Counted from the first letter of the stretch, positions 52,453 to 62,456 are shown. The stretch: DNA of 64,000 nucleotides from Chitinophagaceae bacterium IBVUCB1 (GCA_002127285.1 NFUW01000002.1:159683-223682); one strand, 5' to 3'. The notes: generated by a model from the sequence alone, not told the origin. Made by a program: numbers and translations.

Positions 52453-53682
52453 TTACTTGGCCAGTTTTGCCTTCAGGTTTTGGTCTAGTGCATCCAAAAA
52501 TTCTTCGGTGTACAGATAGTGTTCGCCATGTTTCACCTTATTGCCATGTACGCATACTGCTAAGTCTTTAGTCATTTTGCCGCTTTCTACCGTTTCAATA
52601 CATACAGCTTCCAGCGCGTTGCAAAAATCTATCAACTCTTGGTTACCATCCAGTTTGCCACGGAAGGCTAGCCCGCGCGTCCATGCAAAGATGGATGCAA
52701 TGGGGTTGGTAGATGTCGGGTTACCTTTCTGATGCTCGCGGTAGTGGCGTGTTACTGTACCATGTGCTGCCTCGGCTTCCATTGTTTTGCCATCGGGGGT
52801 TATCAGTACAGATGTCATGAGGCCCAGCGAGCCAAAGCCTTGTGCTACCGTATCGCTCTGCACATCGCCATCATAGTTTTTACACGCCCATACAAAATTG
52901 CCGTTCCACTTTAGTGCGCTGGCTACCATATCGTCTATCAGGCGGTGCTCGTACACCAATCTGTTGGCATCAAATTGTGCTTTGAATTCGTTTTGATAAA
53001 TCTCTTCAAAAATATCTTTGAAGCGGCCATCGTATTTTTTCAGGATGGTATTTTTGGAAGACAGGTATAGCGGCCATTTCTTTTGCAATGCCATGTTGAA
53101 ACAGGCACGGGCAAAGCCTTTGATAGATTCGTCCGTATTGTACATAGCCATTGCCACGCCATCGCCTTTGAAGTTGAACACTTCATGCTCTATCACTTCG
53201 CCGTTTTCACCTTCAAATTTGATAGTCAGTTTGCCTTTGCCTTTCGTTACAAAGTCGGTAGCACGATACTGATCGCCAAAAGCATGGCGGCCAACTATGA
53301 TGGGAGCATCCCATGTAGTAACTAAGCGAGGTATGTTCTTAATTACAATCGGCTCGCGAAATACAGTGCCGTCCAGTATATTACGGATAGTGCCGTTGGG
53401 GCTCTTCCACATTTGTTTCAGGTTGAATTCCGAAACACGTGCCTCGTCGGGTGTGATGGTAGCACATTTGATACCTACACCATATTCTCTGATGGCATTG
53501 GCTGCATCAATAGTTACCTGGTCGTTTGTCTGGTCGCGATATTCAACCCCAAGGTCGTAGTATTTGATGTCAACATCCAAATAAGGGGTAATCAGCTTGT
53601 CTTTGATAAATTTCCAGATGATGCGTGTCATTTCATCACCATCCAGTTCCACAACGGGATTAGCAACTTTGATTTTATTCAT
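52453..53682 (-). CDS. NADP-dependent isocitrate dehydrogenase, eukaryote type
   Basis: A 409-residue enzyme of the eukaryote-like (subfamily II) isocitrate dehydrogenases. Motifs: [13 protein letters not shown] at the N-terminus, [20 protein letters not shown], and [18 protein letters not shown] for isocitrate. I use ATG 53682, because the family begins with NKIKV-type residues and the frame upstream to 53778 overlaps the promoter. It is not homologous over its cofactor loop to the E. coli-type enzyme at 28580, so the genome has two independent forms. Confidence 0.92.
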   Translation of the reverse strand: MNKIKVANPVVELDGDEMTRIIWKFIKDKLITPYLDVDIKYYDLGVEYRDQTNDQVTIDAANAIREYGVGIKCATITPDEARVSEFNLKQMWKSPNGTIRNILDGTVFREPIVIKNIPRLVTTWDAPIIVGRHAFGDQYRATDFVTKGKGKLTIKFEGENGEVIEHEVFNFKGDGVAMAMYNTDESIKGFARACFNMALQKKWPLYLSSKNTILKKYDGRFKDIFEEIYQNEFKAQFDANRLVYEHRLIDDMVASALKWNGNFVWACKNYDGDVQSDTVAQGFGSLGLMTSVLITPDGKTMEAEAAHGTVTRHYREHQKGNPTSTNPIASIFAWTRGLAFRGKLDGNQELIDFCNALEAVCIETVESGKMTKDLAVCVHGNKVKHGEHYLYTEEFLDALDQNLKAKLAK

Positions 53683-53706
53683 ATTAAATTTTTGTCTGAG
53701 GGTTCG

Positions 53707-53736
53707 CAAAAATAGCGAATTAGGGGGTAAAACAAA
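53707..53736 (-). promoter_or_regulatory. Bacteroidota promoter of the second isocitrate dehydrogenase
   Basis: On the minus strand TTTG (53736-53733), an 18-base spacer and TATTTTTG (53714-53707) give a full consensus -33/-7 promoter, 24 bases before the start codon. Confidence 0.7.
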
Positions 53737-53770
53737 GTGGTGATATTGACAATAAGATATATAAAGATAA

Positions 53771-53794
53771 ACAGCCACCTGTTGAGGTGGCTGT
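53771..53794 (-). terminator. Terminator of the nuclease-like gene
   Basis: A perfect 10-bp stem ACAGCCACCT with its complement around GTTG; on the minus strand TTATCTTTATAT follows, 77 bases after the stop at 53872. Confidence 0.7.
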
Positions 53795-53871
53795 CAGTAG
53801 CCCCGACAGGACAAATATCGCACCAATTAATGGAAATTTTAAAGCGATTATGTTTGATAATGCTTACAAAA

Positions 53872-55209
53872 TTATAAAATCAACAATTTATCATCTGGAG
53901 GAAAGTGTCCACTTAATACAAAAGCACGTTGGTCTTTGAAGGGTTGCATGACACTATGAGCAAAAACACCCGAAGCTAATTTATATACATTTCCTGTTAT
54001 AGTACCATCTGGATGTTCTTCTTGTTGAACATAATGATTCCCCTTTTGATACAAATATCGGGTGTTTAAATCAATCGTTCTTTTTCCTTCGTTATCTTCA
54101 AATGTCATTATGTTTATTGCTGGATCCATGCTAACTTTTCCAACTAACGGAGTGAAATTTATATTATGTGCATTTACATTCCATCTTGAAAATTTATCAT
54201 CTCTCACAATTATTTGGAAGCAATGGTTAATGAAATTCTGATCGGTGTCTAAATCAGTAGCGATGGTGGGTTGATATAATATAACACAGGTTAACGGCTT
54301 TTCAGGATATTGTTTAAAATAGCTATTGACCCAATCTTTGCAGGATATAATTGATGCTGTTTCAGGTAAGTGGATGAAAGCAGAATTGATTATATTATCA
54401 TTTTCGGGTGAATGCTTAGTTAGATTGTAACACGCTTCATCCAGTTTATCAAATAGATTTTTTTCTTCGTTTTGTTTATAGACAGAAGAAAGCAAAAGGG
54501 TGTAAGAGTTGAAATCTTCGTGAAAGCTATCCTTTGTGTCATGTAATCCAGTGAGTATAATGCCCCATTTCTCAGGTATTCCCATGAGTTTCAAATCTCC
54601 TGTAAAATTCTGAAGTATATCTGGTAGCCCATCATTTAGAATTTTCCAGTCATCCTTAGTGGGAAATTTCTTGAAAGAATCAATTAATAGTTGAATTTTG
54701 CTAATCCTTTTTTCTTTAAGTACGGCAATTAAATTTTGCTCAAACTGGTAGCTATAACTGTTAAACTCTAAATGGGCAGCGGATAAGCCATAATTCTTAA
54801 TAGAAATACGCATTGTTTTTTCTGGTTCAACGGTTAGAATACCGTCATATCCTGGATTATTACCTTTGGCAGGTTCAATCTTCTGCTTGGCATTAATCAG
54901 CATCCCCAAAGCACATATCTCAAAAAAAGCACCTTGTTGATTATTTCTATGATCCGATTTGATATGCTTTACCTGTTCTTTTACCCACTTGGCATTAAGC
55001 GAATTAAGATTGTGTAAGTATGTTCCAAAAGAAAATAATTCATTCGTTGAAAGAACATCTTTTCTATTCCATAATTTTTGTAACGGATGAAATTTAAGCG
55101 ATATAAGCCACTTAATATTAAAATGTTCAACTATTGTTTGAAAAGCTAATTCCTTTTCTTCTACGGTAAATTCTTTTAAAACATCCTGTCTGTTACCAAA
55201 ATATTTCAT
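53872..55209 (-). CDS. Uncharacterised protein with possible PD-(D/E)XK nuclease core
   Basis: A 445-residue protein without signal or membrane segments. Residues about 90-140 hold a pattern like the restriction-endonuclease core: Glu97 in a helix (GAFFEICALG), Asp122 in NPGYDGIL, and Ser136-Ile-Lys138 in a following strand (RISIKNYG). Ser in place of the usual Asp/Glu before X-Lys is known from some restriction enzymes. The rest is alpha/beta and unassigned. The gene is AT-rich compared with its neighbours and has its own terminator. It could be a defence or cargo gene of the adjoining phage-like DNA; that is inference from motif and place. Confidence 0.5.
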   Translation of the reverse strand: MKYFGNRQDVLKEFTVEEKELAFQTIVEHFNIKWLISLKFHPLQKLWNRKDVLSTNELFSFGTYLHNLNSLNAKWVKEQVKHIKSDHRNNQQGAFFEICALGMLINAKQKIEPAKGNNPGYDGILTVEPEKTMRISIKNYGLSAAHLEFNSYSYQFEQNLIAVLKEKRISKIQLLIDSFKKFPTKDDWKILNDGLPDILQNFTGDLKLMGIPEKWGIILTGLHDTKDSFHEDFNSYTLLLSSVYKQNEEKNLFDKLDEACYNLTKHSPENDNIINSAFIHLPETASIISCKDWVNSYFKQYPEKPLTCVILYQPTIATDLDTDQNFINHCFQIIVRDDKFSRWNVNAHNINFTPLVGKVSMDPAINIMTFEDNEGKRTIDLNTRYLYQKGNHYVQQEEHPDGTITGNVYKLASGVFAHSVMQPFKDQRAFVLSGHFPPDDKLLIL

Positions 55210-55232
55210 ATCCTAACATTAATAAAAATTAA

Positions 55233-55256
55233 AGCTGACCTGTTCGCAGGTCAGCT
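55233..55256 (-). terminator. Terminator of the helicase-ATPase unit
   Basis: A perfect 10-bp stem AGCTGACCTG with its complement around a TTCG tetraloop; on the minus strand TTAATTTTTATT follows. Confidence 0.85.
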
Positions 55257-55291
55257 ACTGTAAAATTATGAAATCTATATTGAGCTAAAAA

Positions 55292-56785
55292 TTATGCTGC
55301 AAAGGAATAGGTATTGGAGAATATATTTATCTCGCCACCCTGATTAAATCTCCCAAACTGCACAGCTCTGCCACGCTCCGGCACTTCAATCACGCAATCC
55401 ACATCATGCTGGAAAGTATTTGCACCCCTGAACGCCCCATCTTTTGTGGTCTGGAATACATAGATGAACGATTTATCAGGATTATTGGCTTTAATACGGT
55501 TCAGGTCTTCCGGCTTCAGCCCCAGTTTATTCACACTGTCCAGAAAGATAAAATCATACATAAATAGATTAGCCGGTAGTTCAGATGCCACATAAAGGTT
55601 AGGATGCTTCACATCTTTATCGTTCAGCTTATCCTGCAAAGTTTTGTCCAAACCTTCCTCTTTCGCTACATATAGCACCTTTCCATGATTACGAGCCAGG
55701 TATCCGGCAAAATCAACGCAAAGGAATGATTTACCCATTTTAGGCTTACCAAATACCATAGCAGTAAAGTTGGTGGATGGGTCGCCGATCAAATCCAGCC
55801 ACTTACCTTTCATACCAAGCGTTTTGAACCGCAGCTTTGCAAAATCCATACTATTCATAAGGGTAGGTCGTAGGGTTGGCAGGTTGCCTAATCCATTTAC
55901 TGGTTGGCAGGCACAACCCAATATGCCCTCTAACCCATTCAGTGTATTTGGCTCAATCTCCAGTGTTTTACTACTCTTATCGCTTATGAATACCTCAAGG
56001 TTCTTTTTGATTTCGTGCATTTCAGTGATATAAGGGTCGCTATCATTTATTTTACCTTTTTCGTAAGCCCTGTTGATCTGGCTTAGAAAATCTTTGGCTT
56101 TCTGCTTCATGCCCGGCTTGCCGTTCATATTGATATAGCGTTTTATAAAGATGACAGAGGAAAGTATTTTTTCACCACCTGCAATTTTCTTCAATGCTTC
56201 ATAAGTGTCTTGCTTCAGGTCAATCCTTATTTTAGCTCCCATGCTGTTATAGGTATCTATCAGACGTTGCTGGATAAACCTTATATGCTCTGCCTGTGCC
56301 GAGGTCTTTCTGATTTTCTTTTCAAGAATAGCTTTTTGTAGGGTATTGATAAACCGCAATAGTTCTTCTTTGGTCTTTACCTTACCGTTCAAGTTCACAA
56401 AACGCCTGATGAGTTTTAACTCCTCCGGGATACGTTCTACCAGTAAAGGTTCTTCATTACCTGATTTGCTTTTGGCAGCCTCCTTTACAGGTTTTTTGCC
56501 TTGCTTGGGTAAGGCTGTTTTGACGATTTTCTTATCGGGCTGTTGCTTTGCCTGCTTTCCGGTTTTAGCTTTCTGAGCTTTATTATCCGTTCTGTGATAT
56601 TCAGCCAGCTTTTCAAAATAGGTATCAATTACTTTCTTTATAGTATCGCTGCTATCGTAGATGCTCCAGTTAGTACCCTTGTTGGTTACTTTCTCTACAT
56701 AGCTATGACCTTTACGCAATGCCTCCGGCAAGCTATGAAAATCTATGCTTCCTGTCTTTGTGTAGTAATTATTCTTCGTGTACAT
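55292..56785 (-). CDS. RecA/RadA-like P-loop ATPase of the phage-like region
   Basis: A 497-residue protein. Residues 1-55 form a small N-terminal domain (KTGSIDFHSLPEALRKG), 60-110 a Lys/Gln/Pro-rich linker, 110-275 helical repeats (two related units beginning LKLIRRFVNLNGKVK and VIFIKRYINMNGKPG), and 325-497 a RecA-like ATPase with Walker A GKPKMGKS and Walker B FIFLDS. The TTKDGAFRGANTFQHDVD segment resembles RadA/DnaB-type ATPases. It follows the methylase-helicase gene by 10 bases and should work with it on DNA; the exact role is unknown. Confidence 0.65.
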   Translation of the reverse strand: MYTKNNYYTKTGSIDFHSLPEALRKGHSYVEKVTNKGTNWSIYDSSDTIKKVIDTYFEKLAEYHRTDNKAQKAKTGKQAKQQPDKKIVKTALPKQGKKPVKEAAKSKSGNEEPLLVERIPEELKLIRRFVNLNGKVKTKEELLRFINTLQKAILEKKIRKTSAQAEHIRFIQQRLIDTYNSMGAKIRIDLKQDTYEALKKIAGGEKILSSVIFIKRYINMNGKPGMKQKAKDFLSQINRAYEKGKINDSDPYITEMHEIKKNLEVFISDKSSKTLEIEPNTLNGLEGILGCACQPVNGLGNLPTLRPTLMNSMDFAKLRFKTLGMKGKWLDLIGDPSTNFTAMVFGKPKMGKSFLCVDFAGYLARNHGKVLYVAKEEGLDKTLQDKLNDKDVKHPNLYVASELPANLFMYDFIFLDSVNKLGLKPEDLNRIKANNPDKSFIYVFQTTKDGAFRGANTFQHDVDCVIEVPERGRAVQFGRFNQGGEINIFSNTYSFAA

Positions 56786-56795
56786 GCGTTGTTTT

Positions 56796-59700
56796 TTATG
56801 CTGCGAGTAAATCTAATTCTAATGCGAGTGCTTCCGCTTCCAGTTCTAACAAGGAGATTGTATTATCGGGTTTATCTTCCTCGTATGGTGGAATGTCTAT
56901 TTTTTTCCGGCTGCTGTAACGCTGGCTGCTTTTCTCAATTTCCATGAACTGTGCTGAGTTAATGGTAATAGCGCAACTATGGTTAGCCTGTAAAACCTCA
57001 ACAAACTGGCTGATAAGGTTATCCGGTAAACGGGCAACCATTTTATCGGACACTTTTTCAAAGTTGTTGTTCTCTACCAGCTCTAATAATTGCTTGTCCA
57101 GATACACATCACCGCCTTTCACTCTTGAACCTGGTACGATGATCTTGTAATAGCCGGATTGCCTGAAAAACGATATGCCCGTATTAGTTATGATATGATG
57201 CCCATGTACCAATGATTTAAGCAACGGTAAAGCCTTTATAATCGGCACTACTACTTTATCCTGTACTTGTTCACCCGGATTCCAGTTTTCAGGCATAAGA
57301 ATACCTTTCACGGTTTTTTGGTTTATAGTAGTATAACTTACCAGCTTCCCTTTAAAATCGCTGAATGCTTGTAGCAGGTTTCCGGTTATGATATGACGTA
57401 CCTTCCGGTCAACATTGTTTTGCTTTGTATAACCTTCCCATTGATCTAAAAGCGTTTCTTTTTCCGGCTGGCTAATATCAGCGCTTGCCCCTATAATTGC
57501 CATAACATCCTCGGAATACGATGCAGGTATCGCAAAATACTTACTACTGTTCGCTATGGCATATCGTAGTTTAATAAGCGAAGGCGCATACGGGTTCTTT
57601 TTCTTCTTATCAATATTGTAACCTAAGAATACTGCCGGAACCAGCTCATTACCGCCTGTAAAAGTCTCGATGGGATAATGCAGGCTTCTGCCAACATGAA
57701 AGAACTTAAAAATCTTCTCTAAATATTGCCTGCGGTTATTGGCTTTATTGACGATTACATTTAGTTGTCCTTGTTTCGCCGCTTCCACCTCCTTTTCTCT
57801 TTCCTTCACAGCTTCCAGCCATTCGGTAGAATGGGTTTCCAGTTTCTTTATTTTTTTATCATCGGGAATGTTCTTTTTAATATCCTCCCATTTGGCTATT
57901 GCTTCCTGCTGTTCCTCAAATAACCTGCGCTTCCATTCTACGGTATATTCTTCCTGTAATTCTTTTTGCAGTTCGGTCGCATCTTTTCCTCTCAAAGCCT
58001 CGTTCAACAGGTTACTAAGCTCTGATTTTGTAAAAGGCTTTTTCAGCACGTTTGCTTTCACTATTTCCAAAATGCTGTCATCACCAAAAGCACTATCAGA
58101 ACCTTTGCCCATTTTTACCACCTTAGCGGACAACGTTTCCGCATCAAGGTTCATCGCCTCCACCTCAAGGTCATATTCCCCGACCTGCCGCAAATAGGCT
58201 TCGTAATCATTATAACGTTCAGCAATTTCGTTATAAAAGTCCTGCTGCATTTTTGTGGAAAGTACCGCTACACGCCCTGACACTTTATGTGCCGCATCTT
58301 CTATCACGTTGGTTTCCCCTGATCCATCTGATTTGCTGTCTTTAAGGTGCAAAGGGTCATCCAGTAAATCGTTGATGTCCTGATTTTCCCCTAAATATTC
58401 CTTTACAATCTTATCGCCGTACTTATTCAGAAAATCAGGCACGTTCAGTATCTTGGTTGACTGCTTTTGGTTGGAAGTGGTATTAGCATCTAAAGACTTT
58501 AGTTTTTTCTGAAGCATCATCATCAGCCTCTTTTCAGCAGGTATGGCAGATGTGACGTAATCATAAATGGGCTTTAGTATTTGTCCTGTCCGGTTAATAC
58601 GCCCACGCTTTTGTACTTCGGTATTAATATCCAGTTCCGCCTGTAATACAATCATTACCCTTTGACGGATCTCCGAAGCAGGAACTTTTGCAGTAGGTAT
58701 GGCATGTGCTGAAGCCCCGGTACTGCCGGATTGATTGATCATCAATACATCCACTTCGTTGTTGTTGAACTGGCGGAAGGCATCATTGGTATTGATGCGC
58801 TTCCGGGTCATCACCAAGCCTTTCCCTGTCTTTGTATTAAGCTGTAATCCATACTTGCGCCCAGTTACCTCTGCAACAGTATAGCCTGCATCTGTGAGTT
58901 TTTTGATAATTACGTCAATGGGGGATATGGTAATGCCTGTGGAAGCAGTCTTAATTTTATCATAGATGCGGTGATATTCCATTTGCGCATCGGCAGGTAG
59001 TTCGTTCAGTTCAAATTTTTTATAAACAGGATTGCCGTCCACATCTTTTTCCGTGTAGCGTAGGATGCCATCAAGTCCCCGCTTTAATACTTCTGTAAAA
59101 TCCGCATTAATGATGTCTCCATCAGAAACAGGCAACCCTTTTTCATTCTCAATGGTCTCAATAAAACTGCCCATTGTGGATGCAAAAGCGATAACAGGCT
59201 TTTTACCTTCCTGTAAACGCATAATTGCCCGTTCTGCCACTGATTCCGCTTTCAGGCTGAAGAGCATCTGGTTGATGACCTGAAATACTTTTGAGAAATA
59301 GGGGATATTGTCCACGCCTGCCTGAGATGTACCTTCTCTTATGACAATTTCTTTACCTTCTGCAACAGCTATTTTATCAAGTTCCTCTACCTGTTCATTG
59401 ACAAATTTGTTCTGGAAAGCAATTACATCTCTTAAAATATCTGTGATGTTGTCTGCAATAGCCCTGTGTTCTTCCGCTTTTTCGTCTAATGAGATATAAT
59501 TCACTTCCACGCCTTCAAAGCTCCGTTCCCTGCGCAGCATCTGACCTTCTGCCACTAATTGCGAAGACAATACTTCCTGCAACGCAACACCGCCTCTTGT
59601 GATAGCTTCTACCAGTTCATCCTTGCTCATATTGCAGTCTGCAATTGCTGTTTTCATGGCATAGATGGGCATATTGTCTGGTCTTTTTGCAAAAGTTGCA

Positions 59701-61460
59701 GACAGGAATATGACACCCTTCGTATGGCTTGCCACCCTTTGCAGAAATTCCCCTGTATTGGACGAGCCGGAACTGTTATGTGCCTCGTCCAGGATAAAAA
59801 TATTACCGGCTGCTATAGCTTGCAGGAACATAGGTTTTTCCGGCTTCTTTTCCGGGCTGTTGAATTGGGAATAGGTAGCCACCACGAAATCATATTTTGC
59901 AGGTATTTCCCTTGAGGCAAATACGGATTGTTGTTCGCTAACCGGGGGTGCGGAATACACCACGTTTCCGTCTTCGTCTTTAATATCCGTTTTAGGTTCA
60001 CGCCCGTTTACGATGAATGGCTTTAAATGTCCCGAACCGATAGCAGACAAATCACGGTAAATATCTGAGAACAGGTTAGCCTTTTCCGTAAGGAATACAG
60101 GCTTTAATCCCTGACAAACCGCATAGCGGATAATAGATGCTGCGATACGTCCTTTACCAATGCCTGTCTGGTCGCCGATAATCATTCCCTGACCCCTTGC
60201 CTCGATGTTATAGATTGCCATTGCAACGGCATCTATCTGTTCGGCAGATAACGCTTTGCAGAGCGCAGCTCTGGAAGGAAATTGCAACCTGTGCTTCACA
60301 AAATTATCTATATCCCCACCGACTTCTTCTTTAATCTGGCTGATAGCAGATTGTGTTTCAAAAGCCATGCTATCCGGCACTTGTGTATTTAGTACAATGC
60401 AACCGTCCGATGCAGGCAGGTAAGGTGCGCCAAGCCCGTTTAACCCGAACATATCCTGTAACTCCAATGCTTCTTTTTCCAGTTCACTTAATTTATTCAT
60501 ACTATCTATTGTAACAGGTTTTTCCATTGCACCAATGACCCTTTCAAACAAATCATCAAAGCTGCTAATCACTTTATCGCTTTCTTTATCATACACAGGC
60601 GCTGCGCCCTTTGGCTCAAACTTTCTGCCGTCTATCAATATCAGGCGCACATCAAATGAAGTACCCTGTCTTGAATAGAGCTTTGCCCCGTCTATTTGCA
60701 ATACATCAGCTATGTTATAACGGCTGTACAGGTAATTGAAGAATATGCGGTTTCTGCCAGCCTGTATCCTGCCTTTTTCATCCCATCTGGTATGTCCCCC
60801 GATGATAATAGCGGCTTTCCCATCATTGGTCATAGTTTCCAACGCCCGTAAAGCCATCAGGTGATCCAGTGTGTCAATTTTGAACGTATCGAACAATACA
60901 AGATTATCCAATTTGCCAAAGGGCGGATTGGTTGTCACTGCAATGAAATGGCGTTCCACATCAAAGAAAGATTTAGTGGCATCCCGCTTCCAAACGTTGG
61001 CATAACCCTGTTTTTGCAGGTTGCTGTTGCGTAAGTCATCCAGCTCATTTACATAGATCCGTGCAGGGTCTCCGGCAATGGTGAGCAATCCGTTACCAGC
61101 CGAAGGCTCAAATCCATAGCCTCCGTTCTGTTCCAGTTTATTTAAACCGCAAAAGACACCCGCCAGAAAGCCGATAGGGGCTGGTGTGGAGTATTGCTGC
61201 AATAAGATGCTCTGGCTTGTCCTGTGAGACAGGTTAAGCTGACTGTGATACAACTCTACTATTTGTTCATACCGCTCCCTTAATGTGCCATTGCTTCTTG
61301 CTATTTTTCTTGCCTGTTTTACGATAGCCAGCTCTGTAAACTCCTTGACCGTAGTTTTATCCGTTATTCCGTAAGAAGCTGCCAGCTTCTCCATAGAAGT
61401 CTTGTTATGCTTCCTTTTCAGCATCAATTCAGCCTCAACCGCAAATACAAATGCACTCAT
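56796..61460 (-). CDS. Methyltransferase-Strawberry notch helicase fusion (DarB-like)
   Basis: A 1,554-residue protein. After a helical N-terminus comes a methyltransferase-type domain (about 80-275) with FEPSAGNGLL for S-adenosylmethionine and TNPPFG, the NPPF signature of N6-adenine methylases. A superfamily 2 helicase follows: Walker A GDQTGIGKGR, DEAH box ILDEAHNSSG, LSATFAKRP motif III, and motif VI-like QKRGRINRTGQ, the pattern of Strawberry-notch-type helicases. A long coiled region and a C-terminal domain complete it. Phage P1 DarB, an anti-restriction protein packed in the virion, has the same methylase-plus-helicase plan. Start chosen at the Met giving the full helical N-terminus; a terminator lies just upstream. 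Confidence 0.75.
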   Translation of the reverse strand: MSAFVFAVEAELMLKRKHNKTSMEKLAASYGITDKTTVKEFTELAIVKQARKIARSNGTLRERYEQIVELYHSQLNLSHRTSQSILLQQYSTPAPIGFLAGVFCGLNKLEQNGGYGFEPSAGNGLLTIAGDPARIYVNELDDLRNSNLQKQGYANVWKRDATKSFFDVERHFIAVTTNPPFGKLDNLVLFDTFKIDTLDHLMALRALETMTNDGKAAIIIGGHTRWDEKGRIQAGRNRIFFNYLYSRYNIADVLQIDGAKLYSRQGTSFDVRLILIDGRKFEPKGAAPVYDKESDKVISSFDDLFERVIGAMEKPVTIDSMNKLSELEKEALELQDMFGLNGLGAPYLPASDGCIVLNTQVPDSMAFETQSAISQIKEEVGGDIDNFVKHRLQFPSRAALCKALSAEQIDAVAMAIYNIEARGQGMIIGDQTGIGKGRIAASIIRYAVCQGLKPVFLTEKANLFSDIYRDLSAIGSGHLKPFIVNGREPKTDIKDEDGNVVYSAPPVSEQQSVFASREIPAKYDFVVATYSQFNSPEKKPEKPMFLQAIAAGNIFILDEAHNSSGSSNTGEFLQRVASHTKGVIFLSATFAKRPDNMPIYAMKTAIADCNMSKDELVEAITRGGVALQEVLSSQLVAEGQMLRRERSFEGVEVNYISLDEKAEEHRAIADNITDILRDVIAFQNKFVNEQVEELDKIAVAEGKEIVIREGTSQAGVDNIPYFSKVFQVINQMLFSLKAESVAERAIMRLQEGKKPVIAFASTMGSFIETIENEKGLPVSDGDIINADFTEVLKRGLDGILRYTEKDVDGNPVYKKFELNELPADAQMEYHRIYDKIKTASTGITISPIDVIIKKLTDAGYTVAEVTGRKYGLQLNTKTGKGLVMTRKRINTNDAFRQFNNNEVDVLMINQSGSTGASAHAIPTAKVPASEIRQRVMIVLQAELDINTEVQKRGRINRTGQILKPIYDYVTSAIPAEKRLMMMLQKKLKSLDANTTSNQKQSTKILNVPDFLNKYGDKIVKEYLGENQDINDLLDDPLHLKDSKSDGSGETNVIEDAAHKVSGRVAVLSTKMQQDFYNEIAERYNDYEAYLRQVGEYDLEVEAMNLDAETLSAKVVKMGKGSDSAFGDDSILEIVKANVLKKPFTKSELSNLLNEALRGKDATELQKELQEEYTVEWKRRLFEEQQEAIAKWEDIKKNIPDDKKIKKLETHSTEWLEAVKEREKEVEAAKQGQLNVIVNKANNRRQYLEKIFKFFHVGRSLHYPIETFTGGNELVPAVFLGYNIDKKKKNPYAPSLIKLRYAIANSSKYFAIPASYSEDVMAIIGASADISQPEKETLLDQWEGYTKQNNVDRKVRHIITGNLLQAFSDFKGKLVSYTTINQKTVKGILMPENWNPGEQVQDKVVVPIIKALPLLKSLVHGHHIITNTGISFFRQSGYYKIIVPGSRVKGGDVYLDKQLLELVENNNFEKVSDKMVARLPDNLISQFVEVLQANHSCAITINSAQFMEIEKSSQRYSSRKKIDIPPYEEDKPDNTISLLELEAEALALELDLLAA

Positions 61461-61472
61461 CGCTATAATTTA

Positions 61473-61502
61473 AAGAAGGCATGGGTTAAACCATGCCTTC
61501 TT
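61473..61502 (-). terminator. Terminator of the fibre-like gene
   Basis: A perfect 12-bp stem AAGAAGGCATGG with its complement around a 6-base loop; on the minus strand TTTAAATT follows, 17 bases after the stop at 61519. Confidence 0.85.
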
Positions 61503-61518
61503 GTTCTAACTAACTGGA

Positions 61519-62454
61519 TTATCCATGTAGCGGCAGGTATTGTAATTCCTGACGGTTGTTCCAGATATTATCGAATAGCTGGTTGCCATCTGCCCATTCC
61601 GTTACAAATTCATCCCCAAAACGTCTGATACGTTTGATTGCCCAAACAGCAATATGTGGTTCCGCTCCGGCTGCTGAATATCCATTATAAACCATTTCGG
61701 GTTCGGATTCATCAATCCTTGTCGGGTCTCCGAAGGATGAGTTGCCATTGGCTGCGCTCATGGTCGTATTGAGCTGTGTCAGCAAATCAATCATATCCAG
61801 CAAATAGCCTTGTTCCGTATTATTCTGGTTCTGGATATTCACAATCCCGTCCCGCACATTGGTAAGCAAGGTCGAATGCGTGTCCTGAGCATTTTTAATA
61901 TTGTTCAGGTGCGCATTCTCTGTAACCTGCCCGGTCTTCAAATCATTGAGCAAGGTGGAGTGCGTGTCCTGAGCATTTTTGATATTGTTCAGGTGTGTAA
62001 TTTCCGTTACCTGCCCGGTTTTAATATCATTCAGCAAGGTGTTGGTAGCATCCTGTGTATTTTTTATTCCATCCAGCTTTCCATTCTGTGTTGCCTGTCC
62101 GGTTTTAATATCAGTAAGTAAGCCCGTATCTCTAATAACCTCTGTTTTGATGTCGGTTAACAGGTTTACTTCGGTTATCTGGTTAGCGAGGGTCGGGTCT
62201 AATGTGCCATCATCCGCATCCAACATTGCTTTAATAGCATCCCTTAAAGCAAAAATACTGGGAAGCCCTGCCGGAACGGTAACATCATTCAGGTTAACGA
62301 AGACATGCTTTAAATGCCCCTCGCCAATATCAATACGAACCGTGTCGTTGCGTATCGCATCAATCGTTTTGATCTGTTTTTTGTGGATGAATAGCACATC
62401 ACCGTTATTCACCACTTTAATACACGAAAGATCGTCTGTAATCTGTATCGCCAT
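61519..62454 (-). CDS. Fibre-like structural protein with 28-residue repeats
   Basis: A 311-residue protein without signal peptide. The N-terminal domain (1-95) is beta-rich. Residues 112-195 are three 28-residue repeats (LLxDIKTGQxTxxxxLxxIKN...), exactly four heptads each, predicting a trimeric coiled-coil shaft. The C-terminal domain (about 235-311) has AEPHIAVWAIKRIRR. This head-shaft-tip layout is typical of phage fibres or needle-like structural proteins. It is 2 bases after a small membrane gene in the lysis-like cassette. Family not recognised; role inferred. Confidence 0.55.
   Translation of the reverse strand: MAIQITDDLSCIKVVNNGDVLFIHKKQIKTIDAIRNDTVRIDIGEGHLKHVFVNLNDVTVPAGLPSIFALRDAIKAMLDADDGTLDPTLANQITEVNLLTDIKTEVIRDTGLLTDIKTGQATQNGKLDGIKNTQDATNTLLNDIKTGQVTEITHLNNIKNAQDTHSTLLNDLKTGQVTENAHLNNIKNAQDTHSTLLTNVRDGIVNIQNQNNTEQGYLLDMIDLLTQLNTTMSAANGNSSFGDPTRIDESEPEMVYNGYSAAGAEPHIAVWAIKRIRRFGDEFVTEWADGNQLFDNIWNNRQELQYLPLHG
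61870..62121 (-). repeat. Three 84-bp in-frame repeats in the fibre-like gene
   Basis: Three successive units of 84 bases encode the 28-residue coiled-coil repeat; the second and third are nearly identical in protein sequence. There are no spacers, so it is not a CRISPR array. Confidence 0.85.
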
Positions 62455-62456
62455 AT

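Noticed and set aside
53683-53871. Left attachment site of the phage-like region
   Set aside because: No tRNA gene, direct repeat or integrase is visible here; the gap holds only a promoter and a terminator.
61870-62121. CRISPR-like regular repeats
   Set aside because: The repeats are 84 bases with no spacers, are in frame, and encode a heptad coiled coil.
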